Shown here in pieces: positions 51,218 through 58,683 of a stretch of DNA of 64,000 nt (position 1 is its first letter; every line of letters begins with the position of its first letter). The translations under genes and the position numbers were made by a program. The stretch comes from Bradyrhizobium betae (lineage in GTDB: Bacteria; Pseudomonadota; Alphaproteobacteria; Rhizobiales; Xanthobacteraceae). The notes beneath the pieces were generated by a model. It did no database searches and had not been told where the DNA came from. It saw only the letters and a list, made by a program, of their open reading frames with translations. The stretch covers positions 5,400,501-5,464,500 of the forward strand of contig NZ_CP044543.1 of the NCBI RefSeq assembly GCF_008932115.1, written 5' to 3'.

Positions 51218-51684
51218 CGGGCGGCTATCTCCGAGGCCGCCCGCAACACGGCGCGGACCATGCGATTGTGCGATCCGCAGCGGCACAGATTGCGATCGAG
51301 CGCGGTTCTGACCTCAGCTTCGGTGGGTGACGGATTACGCTTCAGCAGCGCCGCCGCGCTGGTGAGGATTCCCGAGACGCAATAGCCGCATTGCATCGCC
51401 TGCTCGGAGATGAAGGCGCGTTGCAGCGGATGCGGGCGCTCCGTTGTGCCGAGGCCCTCCACCGTGACGACGTCCTTGTCCGCAACCGACCACATCGGCA
51501 TGTCGCAGGAGGTCATCGCGTGGTCGCCGACCATGACATGACAGGCCCCGCACTCACCGGCGCCGCAGCCGAAATGCGGACCGGTGATGCCGAGCCGACC
51601 GCGCAGCACGTCGAGCAGGGTGTGATCCGGGTCGGCATCCACGGCGATCGTCGCGCCGTTGAGCTGAAACTGAATGGTGGACAT
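51214..51684 (-). CDS. [2Fe-2S] small subunit of the molybdenum hydroxylase
   Basis: A 156-residue two-cluster ferredoxin-type subunit. The plant-type cluster CGAGECGACHV near residue 41 with a fourth Cys in SCDMPM, and the second-domain cluster Cys residues in QCGYCVSGIL and RNLCRCGSHNRM, match the IorA/CoxS family. It supplies the electron path from the molybdenum site. The stop overlaps the large-subunit start. Upstream (12 bases) is the TctC-type gene, so four minus-strand genes (TctC, small, large, ModA-like) form one operon. Confidence 0.92.
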   Translation of the reverse strand: MSTIQFQLNGATIAVDADPDHTLLDVLRGRLGITGPHFGCGAGECGACHVMVGDHAMTSCDMPMWSVADKDVVTVEGLGTTERPHPLQRAFISEQAMQCGYCVSGILTSAAALLKRNPSPTEAEVRTALDRNLCRCGSHNRMVRAVLRAASEIAAR

Positions 51685-51696
51685 TGCTCTACGATC

Positions 51697-52671
51697 TCAG
51701 GATTTGTCGAACTTCTTGACGACATCGGCCCATTTGTCGATGTCGCCGCGCAGGAATTTGTCGAACTGCTCCGGCGTCATCGACATGGGGACGGCGCCTT
51801 GCTCGGTCCAGAGCTTGACGATGTCCGGCCGCTTCACCATTGCGTTCACGGCGGCATTGAGCTTGTCGATCACGGGCTTTGGCGTGCCGGCCGGCGCCAT
51901 CAGGCCAAGCCAGATCGTGGCTTCATAGCCCGCTACGCCCGCCTCGATCGCGGTCGGCACGTTCGGCAGCACCGCGGAGCGCTGCTTGCCGGTGGTCGCG
52001 AGCGCGCGAACCTGGCTCTCGCCGATGTTCGGCGCCATCGCCGGCACGGCGTCGATCATCATCTGAACCTGTCCGCCGATCACGCCGCTGCGCGCCTCGC
52101 CGCTGTTGCGGTAGGGGACGTGGACGAGGTCGATACCGGCCATCGCTTTGAACAACTCGCCGGCCATGTGATACGGCGTGCCCTGGCCGGATGAGGCATA
52201 GTTCAGCTTGCCGGGTTGCGATTTGGCGAGCGCGATGAACTCCTGCAGCGTCTTGGCCGGAATTTGCGGATTGACCACGATGACGAGATCGGAAGCGTTC
52301 ACCGGGGCGATCGGCGCGAGGTCGCGCATCAGCTCGTATTTGCGCTTGTCCGGCGTCAGCAGCGATTCGTTCGCGGTCTGGGTGTTGGACATCATCAGCA
52401 GCGTGTAGCCGTCGGCCGGCGACTTCGCCGCTTCGACCGTGCCGATGACGCCGCCCGCGCCGGTGCGATTCTCGATCACGAAGGGCTGGCCAAAGCTCTC
52501 CTGGAGCGCGTTGCCGATCAGCCGGGCCGCGACATCGGCCGGACCGCCGGCGCCGAACGGGACGACAATGCGGACCGCGTGGTTGGGATAATCCTGTGCG
52601 ACTGAGGGGGCTGCTGAGAATGCGGCGAGCAGGCCGGCGGCCAGCGCCAGCATCGATTGTCGGGCCATCAT
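51697..52671 (-). CDS. Bug/TctC-family tripartite tricarboxylate transporter binding protein
   Basis: A 324-residue periplasmic protein with signal peptide MARQSMLALAAGLLAAFSAA (cut near VAQ/DYP). The mature start YPNHAVRIVVPFGAGGPADVAARLIGNALQES and VIENRTGAGGVIGT are Bug signatures. It lacks TctA and TctB partners in the window. GGAGG precedes ATG 52671, and ATG 52668 is adjacent. As first gene of the molybdenum hydroxylase operon it probably captures a carboxylate that the enzyme, or the pathway, consumes. Confidence 0.88.
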   Translation of the reverse strand: MMARQSMLALAAGLLAAFSAAPSVAQDYPNHAVRIVVPFGAGGPADVAARLIGNALQESFGQPFVIENRTGAGGVIGTVEAAKSPADGYTLLMMSNTQTANESLLTPDKRKYELMRDLAPIAPVNASDLVIVVNPQIPAKTLQEFIALAKSQPGKLNYASSGQGTPYHMAGELFKAMAGIDLVHVPYRNSGEARSGVIGGQVQMMIDAVPAMAPNIGESQVRALATTGKQRSAVLPNVPTAIEAGVAGYEATIWLGLMAPAGTPKPVIDKLNAAVNAMVKRPDIVKLWTEQGAVPMSMTPEQFDKFLRGDIDKWADVVKKFDKS

Positions 52672-52904
52672 GCCCACCTCCCTGATGTCGTTCTTTTGAC
52701 CGACACTGTAGCGGCAGGGCAAGCCGGCTGTCGACGCCTCACAATGTCGATTGTGCCGGGAATATCAGGCGGTTTTCGGTGTGGCCGCGGCGTGCTTCGC
52801 GGCCGCGACGGGAACCGGCGGCGCGTGCGGTTTGAGCAAATCGCATGGGCATTGCCGGGAAAATGCGCTCGGCTGGCCGGTATTTTGGTGTTACGAACTG
52901 GGAG

Positions 52905-54995
52905 ATGAACCAGCACGCCAAGATCGAAATCCGCCATTCGACCTGTCCGCATGATTGCCCGTCGGCCTGCGCCCTCGATGTCGAGGTGGTCGAAGGCCGC
53001 AGCATCGGACGCGTCCGAGGTTCGAAGAAGCAGACCTACACGGCCGGCGTCGTCTGCGCCAAAGTTGCCCGCTATGCCGAGCGCATCCATCATCCTGAAA
53101 GGCTGATGTATCCGATGCGCCGCATCGGGCCGAAGGGTTCCGGGCAGTTCGCGCGCATCTCGTGGGACGAGGCGCTGGACGAGATCGGCCACCGCTTCAA
53201 CCAGGCCGAACGCGAGTTCGGCGCGGAATCGATCTGGCCCTATTACTATGCCGGCACGATGGGGCTGGTGATGCGCGACGGGCTCAACCGCCTCACGCAT
53301 GTGAAGAAATATTCGCGCTTCTATCAGACGATCTGCGCCAATGTCGGGCGCATCGGCTTTGCGATCGGCACCGGCAAGATCGCCGGCGTCGATCCGCGCG
53401 AGATGGCGCTGTCCGACCTCGTGGTGATCTGGGGCACCAATCCCGTCAACACCCAGGTCAATGTGATGACGCATGCCGCGCGGGCGCGGAAGGAGCGTGG
53501 CGCCAAGATCGCCGCGGTCGACATCTACGACAACGAGACCATGAAGCAGGCTGACATCAAGATCATCCTGCGCCCCGGCACCGATGGCGCTTTCGCCTGC
53601 GGCGTCATGCACGTCCTGTTTCGCGACGGCCATGCCGACCGCGCCTACATGGACAAATACACCGATTGCCCCGGTGAACTCGAGGCGCATCTGAAGACGC
53701 GCACGCCCGAATGGGCCTCCGCCATCTGCGGCGTGCCGGTGGCCGAGATCGAGGCCTTCGCGAAGCTGGTCGGCGAGACCGAGCGGACCTTCTTCCGCCT
53801 CGGCTACGGCTTCACCCGCTCGCGCAACGGCGCGATGCAGATGCATGCGGCGCTCTGCATTCCCGCGGTGACCGGCGCCTGGCAATATGAAGGCGGCGGC
53901 GCCTTCTTCAACAATTTCGCGCTGTGGCACTTCAACGAATCCATCATCGAAGCCCACGACGCCATCGACAAGACCACCCGCGCGCTCGACCAGTCGCAGA
54001 TTGGCCGCATCCTCACCGGCGATGCCGAAGCGCTGCTCGGCAAGGGGCCGGTCAAGGCGATGCTGATCCAGAACACCAACCCGATGACGGTGGCGCCGGA
54101 GCAGGCGCTGGTCCGGCAGGGCTTTGCGCGCGAGGATCTGTTCGTCGCGGTGCACGAGCAGTTCATGACCGAGACGGCTGCGATGGCCGACATCGTGCTG
54201 CCGGCGACCATGTTCATGGAGCATGACGATCTCTATTATGGCGGCGGCCACCAGCACATCTCGGTCGGGCCGAAGCTGATCGACCCGCCCGGCGAGTGCC
54301 GCTCCAACCACCAGGTATTGCAGGCGCTGGCGCCGCGCCTCGGCGCCAAACATCCGGGTTTCGAGATGACCCCGCGCGAATTGATCGACGCGACGCTGAA
54401 GCTCAGCAGCCATGGCGACATCGCCGGCCTCGAAGCCGACCTCTGGCGCGACCTGCAACCGGATTTTCGCACCTCGCATTATCTCGACGGCTTTGCCCAT
54501 GCCGACAAAAAATTCCACTTCAAGGCCGATTGGGCGCATCCGCCGTTCGGGCAGACGATGGGCGACTTCGACAAGATGCCGTCGCTGCCGGACCATTGGG
54601 CGGTGATCGAGCACGCCGACCAGGCCCATCCGTTCCGGCTCGCGACCAGCCCCTCGCGCAGCTTTCTCAACACCACCTTCAACGAGACGCCGTCATCGCA
54701 GGCGCGCGAGGGCAAGGCGAGCGTGATGATCCACCCGCTGGATGCGGCCTCCCTCGACATCGCCGACGGCGACGCCGTGACGCTCGGCAATACCCGCGGC
54801 GAGACCACGCTTGTCGCGACCCTGTTCGAAGGCGTGCGGCGCGGCGTGCTGATCGCGGAGTCCGTTCACCCCAACAAGAATCATATCGGTGGCCGCGGCA
54901 TCAACATGCTGACGGGCGCGGACACCATCGCGCCGATCGGCGGGGCTGCGTTCCACGACAACAAGGTCTGGATCAAGAAGGCGGCCACGGTCTAA
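52905..54995 (+). CDS. Molybdopterin oxidoreductase (DMSO reductase superfamily)
   Basis: A 696-residue enzyme. It carries an N-terminal [4Fe-4S] motif C14-x3-C18-x3-C22-x28-C51 (STCPHDCPSACALDV), a molybdopterin domain (LVVIWGTNPVNTQVNVMTHAARARKERGAKI, YGFTRSRNGAMQMHA, AMLIQNTNPMTVAP) and a C-terminal dinucleotide-binding domain (LATSPSRSFLNTTFNE). ICANVG around residue 133 may hold the metal-ligand Cys, which I cannot prove. There is no twin-arginine signal and no partner subunit, so a soluble cytoplasmic enzyme is likely. It is divergent from the TctC operon by about 230 bases. The start is uncertain; 52863 and 52845 are in frame. Confidence 0.86.
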   Translation: MNQHAKIEIRHSTCPHDCPSACALDVEVVEGRSIGRVRGSKKQTYTAGVVCAKVARYAERIHHPERLMYPMRRIGPKGSGQFARISWDEALDEIGHRFNQAEREFGAESIWPYYYAGTMGLVMRDGLNRLTHVKKYSRFYQTICANVGRIGFAIGTGKIAGVDPREMALSDLVVIWGTNPVNTQVNVMTHAARARKERGAKIAAVDIYDNETMKQADIKIILRPGTDGAFACGVMHVLFRDGHADRAYMDKYTDCPGELEAHLKTRTPEWASAICGVPVAEIEAFAKLVGETERTFFRLGYGFTRSRNGAMQMHAALCIPAVTGAWQYEGGGAFFNNFALWHFNESIIEAHDAIDKTTRALDQSQIGRILTGDAEALLGKGPVKAMLIQNTNPMTVAPEQALVRQGFAREDLFVAVHEQFMTETAAMADIVLPATMFMEHDDLYYGGGHQHISVGPKLIDPPGECRSNHQVLQALAPRLGAKHPGFEMTPRELIDATLKLSSHGDIAGLEADLWRDLQPDFRTSHYLDGFAHADKKFHFKADWAHPPFGQTMGDFDKMPSLPDHWAVIEHADQAHPFRLATSPSRSFLNTTFNETPSSQAREGKASVMIHPLDAASLDIADGDAVTLGNTRGETTLVATLFEGVRRGVLIAESVHPNKNHIGGRGINMLTGADTIAPIGGAAFHDNKVWIKKAATV

Positions 54996-56374
54996 GGCAC
55001 ACACTCCGTCACCCCGTAGCCGGCAAATTCCCTGGCGATGTTGGGATTCATGGACTTCGCCTGCGCGATGTCAGTGGCGCCGTTGCCGCCGCTCCTGCTG
55101 GTGGCGATACCGCGGCCGAAGAGCGAGGATGACGAGCGCGGGTTGCGCTGGATCGCATCGGTGTAGTCCTTGATCGCCTCGGCGGTACGCCCGAGCTTGA
55201 GGTTGACCAGTCCGCGGCTGTCGAACGCATCGCTCAATCCGGGATTGCTCTGGAGCGCCAGATTGCAGTCGGCGAGGGCGCCTTGCAGATCGCCGGTCGC
55301 AGCCCGCGTCCAGCAACGGTTGTTGAGCGCTTCGGCATCCCTGGGATCGCGGCGGATCACCACGTCGAAATCCTGCATGGCGAGCGCGTAGGCACGCTTG
55401 ATCGCGTAGACCTGGCCGCGCTTGTAGCGAGAGACGGCATCGTCGGCGTTGGCCGCGATCCTGCGGGTGAGATCGGCGATGACAAGGTCTTTGGCGAGGT
55501 CGTCGGCGCTTGGGGCAGGCTCTGCTTGCGGAGCCTCGCAGACCTGTTTCTGCGGATCAGGCTTCGTTTGCGCCGGATCGGCGCCCTTTTTATCCGGCGG
55601 CCCTGCCACCAGGCCTGCGAACGAGAACTCCGTCGTCAGCGAGGACGACAACCACGGCACCTGCTCCCTATTGGTGGCGGCGACCACGCCGTTCTTGGTG
55701 TTGGTCAATGCCTGCTCGGCGCTGATGTTTGGCGCGCGCATCTCGCGCAGCAGCTCGGTGACGAACAGGCTGCGATCGGTCTTGCTGTTCGCTACGACCG
55801 CGCCAAGTGCGGCAGAATACAGGATCAGCGAATTGCCAGGCGCAATCGCCGGTGCGAGGCCCGCCGAGTAGCGACGAAACCTTCGTTCGAACGGATTGCC
55901 GCGGGAGGCGTCGATCAGCGCGATCTTGATCGCGGCGCCGCGCGTGTTCATCTCGGCGAGAATGGCGTCGAGGCTGAAGCCATCGCGCGACACGTCCGGC
56001 TCGGTCCAGATCTGCGCGTCGACCGGCAGCAGATAGGTCTGCCGGTTGGACTGGATGCCGAAGCCATCGAAGAAGATCAGCGCGACGGCGCCGCGTTCGA
56101 TCCGGGCATAGAAGCGATCCAGCGCCTGCCGCATGGCGTCGGCCGTGAGGTTGCTCTGCCGGTCGACGACGAACCCGTCGCGCTTCAATTCCTCGGCGAC
56201 GGCCTGGGCGTCGTTGGCGGCGTCGCTCAGAACGAATTCATTGTCAGGATATTTTGCGTTGCCGATCACCAGCGCGAGTTTTGTCGCGTCGGCCGCCTGG
56301 CTTGCGGCTCCGCTGCTTGCGACGATCAAGCCTGCCAGCAGCAACATGACGGCGGCGCGCATGAAATGGCTCAT
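54992..56374 (-). CDS. Caspase-fold (C14-like) protein with TPR repeats, catalytic dyad lost
   Basis: A 460-residue exported or anchored protein. After a signal peptide (residues 1-28) comes a caspase-like domain (about 30-255) starting KLALVIGNAKYP, and then a Pro-rich linker and three TPR units (about 315-430, DAVSRYKRGQVYAIKRAYALAMQDFDVVIRRDP). Active orthocaspases have a His in GHG and a Cys in DAC; here these are FFDGFGIQ and IDASRGNPF, so both catalytic residues are replaced. The protein is probably a pseudoprotease acting in protein binding. It converges on the molybdoenzyme gene with a four-base overlap. Confidence 0.82.
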   Translation of the reverse strand: MSHFMRAAVMLLLAGLIVASSGAASQAADATKLALVIGNAKYPDNEFVLSDAANDAQAVAEELKRDGFVVDRQSNLTADAMRQALDRFYARIERGAVALIFFDGFGIQSNRQTYLLPVDAQIWTEPDVSRDGFSLDAILAEMNTRGAAIKIALIDASRGNPFERRFRRYSAGLAPAIAPGNSLILYSAALGAVVANSKTDRSLFVTELLREMRAPNISAEQALTNTKNGVVAATNREQVPWLSSSLTTEFSFAGLVAGPPDKKGADPAQTKPDPQKQVCEAPQAEPAPSADDLAKDLVIADLTRRIAANADDAVSRYKRGQVYAIKRAYALAMQDFDVVIRRDPRDAEALNNRCWTRAATGDLQGALADCNLALQSNPGLSDAFDSRGLVNLKLGRTAEAIKDYTDAIQRNPRSSSSLFGRGIATSRSGGNGATDIAQAKSMNPNIAREFAGYGVTECVP

Positions 56375-56540
56375 CGGTGATAAAATCTCCAGTCAGGATA
56401 GTCGCCGCAGTTCATAATTCAATCGGCAAGCCAAGTTGCGCCCACACGCTATGGTGACACAGCGTTGCAGTTTGCCCTTGCGCGCGCCGCCCCACCTGCC
56501 GCAAATGGCGGCAAAACGGGAGCAAGGAAGCGAGCGTGCC

Positions 56541-57323
56541 ATGACCGACACCACAGCCGTCATCACCGAGAAGCGCGGGCAGGCGTTCTGGATCACCATC
56601 AACCGGCCCGAGAAACGCAACGCGTTGAACGGCGACGTGATCGCCGGCATCACCAAAGGCTATCGCGACGCGCATGACGACAAGGACGTCCGCGTCATCG
56701 TGCTGACGGGCGCGGGCGACAAGGCGTTCTGCGCGGGCGCCGATCTGCAGAATTCCGGCGCCGCTTTCGCGATGGACCATTCCAAACCAAATGTCGACTA
56801 TGCCGATCTGTTACGTTTGTCACAGAACGCCACGAAACCGGCGATTGCGCGGGTCGGCGGCGTCTGCATGGCCGGCGGCATGGGCTTGCTCTGCATGACC
56901 GACATGGCGATCGCGGCCGATCACGTCATCTTCGGCTTGCCAGAGGTGAAGGTCGGCGTGTTCCCGATGCAGGTGCTGAGCCTGTTGCAGAACATCGCGC
57001 CGCCGCGGCTCGTCAACGAATGGGCGCTCACCGGCGAGCCGTTCGATGCCAAGGCCGCGCAAGCCGCGGGCCTGCTCAACTACGTCGTGCCTGCCGCCGA
57101 GCTGGATGCCAGGGTCGACTGGCTGATCGGCCGCATCGTCGACAAGTCCCCGACCGCGATCCGCCGCGGCAAGTACGCCATGCGCGCCATCGCCGCGATG
57201 TCGTTCGACGAGAGCATCGCCTACACCGAAAGCCAGATCGCGCTGCTCGCGATGACCGAGGACGCGAAAGAGGGGCTGAAGGCGTTCGGCGAAAAGCGCA
57301 AGCCGGTCTGGACGGGGAGGTGA
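56541..57323 (+). CDS. Enoyl-CoA hydratase/isomerase family protein
   Basis: A 260-residue crotonase-fold protein. NRPEKRNALNGDVI and GAGDKAFCAGADLQN form the oxyanion hole and GGVCMAGGMGLLCMTDMAIAADHVIFGLPEVKVGVFP contains the central helix with one acidic residue (E) near the expected catalytic place. ATG 56541 is chosen because the family begins there; the region upstream is low-quality coding. It stands alone between the caspase-like gene and the repeat-rich gap. Substrate unknown; beta-oxidation-type hydration is the default. Confidence 0.85.
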   Translation: MTDTTAVITEKRGQAFWITINRPEKRNALNGDVIAGITKGYRDAHDDKDVRVIVLTGAGDKAFCAGADLQNSGAAFAMDHSKPNVDYADLLRLSQNATKPAIARVGGVCMAGGMGLLCMTDMAIAADHVIFGLPEVKVGVFPMQVLSLLQNIAPPRLVNEWALTGEPFDAKAAQAAGLLNYVVPAAELDARVDWLIGRIVDKSPTAIRRGKYAMRAIAAMSFDESIAYTESQIALLAMTEDAKEGLKAFGEKRKPVWTGR

Positions 57324-57334
57324 CATTGTTAGAC

Positions 57335-57484
57335 CCGTCATCTTGAGGTGCGAGTGGCGCGATGCGGTTAGCAGCGCGCCGGGAGCCTCGAAGGATGTAC
57401 GGCCGAGATGCAGCCGGGCCGTCGCCCTTCGAGGCTTGTTCGGCGGCGCGATTGCGCCGCAGAACGCGCACCTCAGGGTGACGG
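57335..57484. repeat. Palindromic dispersed repeat (REP-like, Bradyrhizobium type)
   Basis: About 150 bases with imperfect ends in inverted orientation: CCGTCATCTTGAGGTGCG at the left and CGCACCTCAGGGTGACGG at the right match 16 of 18 when folded. An inner AGCCTCGAAGG/CCTTCGAGGCT pair continues the fold. Elements with these ends are widespread between genes of Bradyrhizobium and relatives, from memory. Short frames inside are not genes. Confidence 0.7.
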
Positions 57485-57604
57485 TGATACAGCCATCGTC
57501 CCGTCGCTCCCCAATTTACATCTCATACAGCAGACGCAGCTTCGCATTCTCGCGACGTATTCGTCCGAGCTTTGCTTCATCGTCTCACCCTCAAATGAAA
57601 GAGG

Positions 57605-58110
57605 GCGCAGGGAAGACCGGGTGCCGGCTGGCACCCGCGGTCCACTGTGCGAAGTCGTAGTGAGAAATCTGCACAGCGGCATACAGGTGAAGCCAAACAT
57701 CCGGCCTTCCCTGCGCGGTGGCTTTACGGCTTATGTCGCGCTCTCCCCGGGGAGCGATGCACTATTGCCCCCGTCGCCTTGCGGATGGCTGATGCGCGGG
57801 CCCGGTCGGGCCGCCACATCACCGCAACGCTTGACGCCAGCCTGCGGGCGCCAGGACCACACGATTTTGCCGTACGCGGATCACACCGGTCGTACGTGCG
57901 ATGTGCCTCGCTCACGGTTTCCCGCCCTGCGATCACCGTCGCACCGATGTGGCCCACGTCCACCGCCGTCCGGCCCGCGTTCGTGACGATCGCGATACGC
58001 CCCTCTTCCTTGGGCCGGAGTGCTCGCAATATCCGCCGATTCCGAATTTCTGTAAAGGCGAATATTTTTGGCGGCGCGCATTGACCGACAGATGGGGTGT
58101 TTTGCCCGTC
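57605..58110. repeat. Second dispersed non-coding repeat element
   Basis: The stretch begins with GCGCAGGGAAGACCGG, whose near-complement CCGGCCTTCCCTGCGC (15 of 16) ends at 57716, giving a 112-base stem-loop with an inner GGGTGCC/GGCACCC hairpin (57619-57636). The following sequence (GGTCGGGCCGCCACATCACC and ACGATTTTGCCGTACGCG blocks) resembles a long element I know as repeated in Bradyrhizobium and Rhodopseudomonas genomes. It holds no convincing gene. The right border is only approximate. Confidence 0.6.
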
Positions 58111-58134
58111 GGGCAGCGCAAGGGATTGTAGCTG

Positions 58135-58248
58135 CGTAGGGTGGGTTAGCCCTGCAGATGCGCGAAGCGCATCTGCTCGGCGTAACCCACCTCCGTTCCT
58201 ACGGAAACGAACAGTGGTGGGTTACGCCTTCGGCGAACCCACCCTACG
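58135..58248. repeat. Small repeat with 13-base terminal inverted repeats (MITE-like)
   Basis: CGTAGGGTGGGTT at the left end and AACCCACCCTACG at the right end are exact complements over 13 bases, and CAGATGCGC/GCGCATCTG form an inner hairpin around GAA. The 114-base unit ends 7 bases before the stop of the GlcG-like gene. The ends are those of a very common small repeat in proteobacteria. Confidence 0.72.
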
Positions 58249-58254
58249 ATGACG

Positions 58255-58683
58255 TCAGCCCGCGTTGGCCTTCAGTCCCGCCGCCTGGATGCCTGCCACT
58301 GCGCAGGCCTCGTCATTGTCGGAAGTGTCGCCGGAGACGCCGACGGCGCCGAGCAGCGTGATGCCGTCCAGGATCAGCACGCCGCCGGGGACCGGCACCA
58401 GCGCGCCTTTCGCAATCGTGTTCACGGCGTCGATGAAATAGGCCTGCTCCTGGGCGCGCTGATAGAGCGCGCGCGAGCCCATGCCCATGGCGAGCGCGCC
58501 ATAGGCCTTGCCGTGCGCGATCTCCGCACGCATCAGGCTGGTGCCGTCCTGCGCGGCGGCGAGCTTGAGCACGCCGCGCGCGTCGAGGATGGTGACGACC
58601 AGCGGCTTGAGCTTCAATTCGGTGGCTTTTGCGAAGGCGGCGTCGAGGATCTTGCGGGCGGCGTCGAGTGTGAGGTCAGCCAT
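58255..58683 (-). CDS. GlcG/HbpS-like (DUF336) protein
   Basis: A 142-residue small protein of the GlcG/HbpS family: LDAARKILDAAFAKATELKLKPLVVTILDARGVLKLAAAQDGTS, then GALAMGMGSRALYQRA and a Gly-rich VPVPGGVLILDG segment. Family members bind haem or accompany glycolate oxidase (GlcDEF) genes. It overlaps the FAD/Fe-S dehydrogenase gene end by 8 bases, so the two are co-translated. Coupled expression with a GlcD-like enzyme makes a glycolate/2-hydroxyacid role likely. Confidence 0.85.
   Translation of the reverse strand: MADLTLDAARKILDAAFAKATELKLKPLVVTILDARGVLKLAAAQDGTSLMRAEIAHGKAYGALAMGMGSRALYQRAQEQAYFIDAVNTIAKGALVPVPGGVLILDGITLLGAVGVSGDTSDNDEACAVAGIQAAGLKANAG

Noticed and set aside
49628..51385. 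A 585-codon open frame on the plus strand
   Set aside because: Antisense to the molybdenum hydroxylase large subunit; no known motif.
57408..58131. Several overlapping frames of 60-190 codons between 57.4 and 58.1 kb
   Set aside because: They lie inside dispersed repeat elements with stem-loops on both strands; no frame is favoured by composition.
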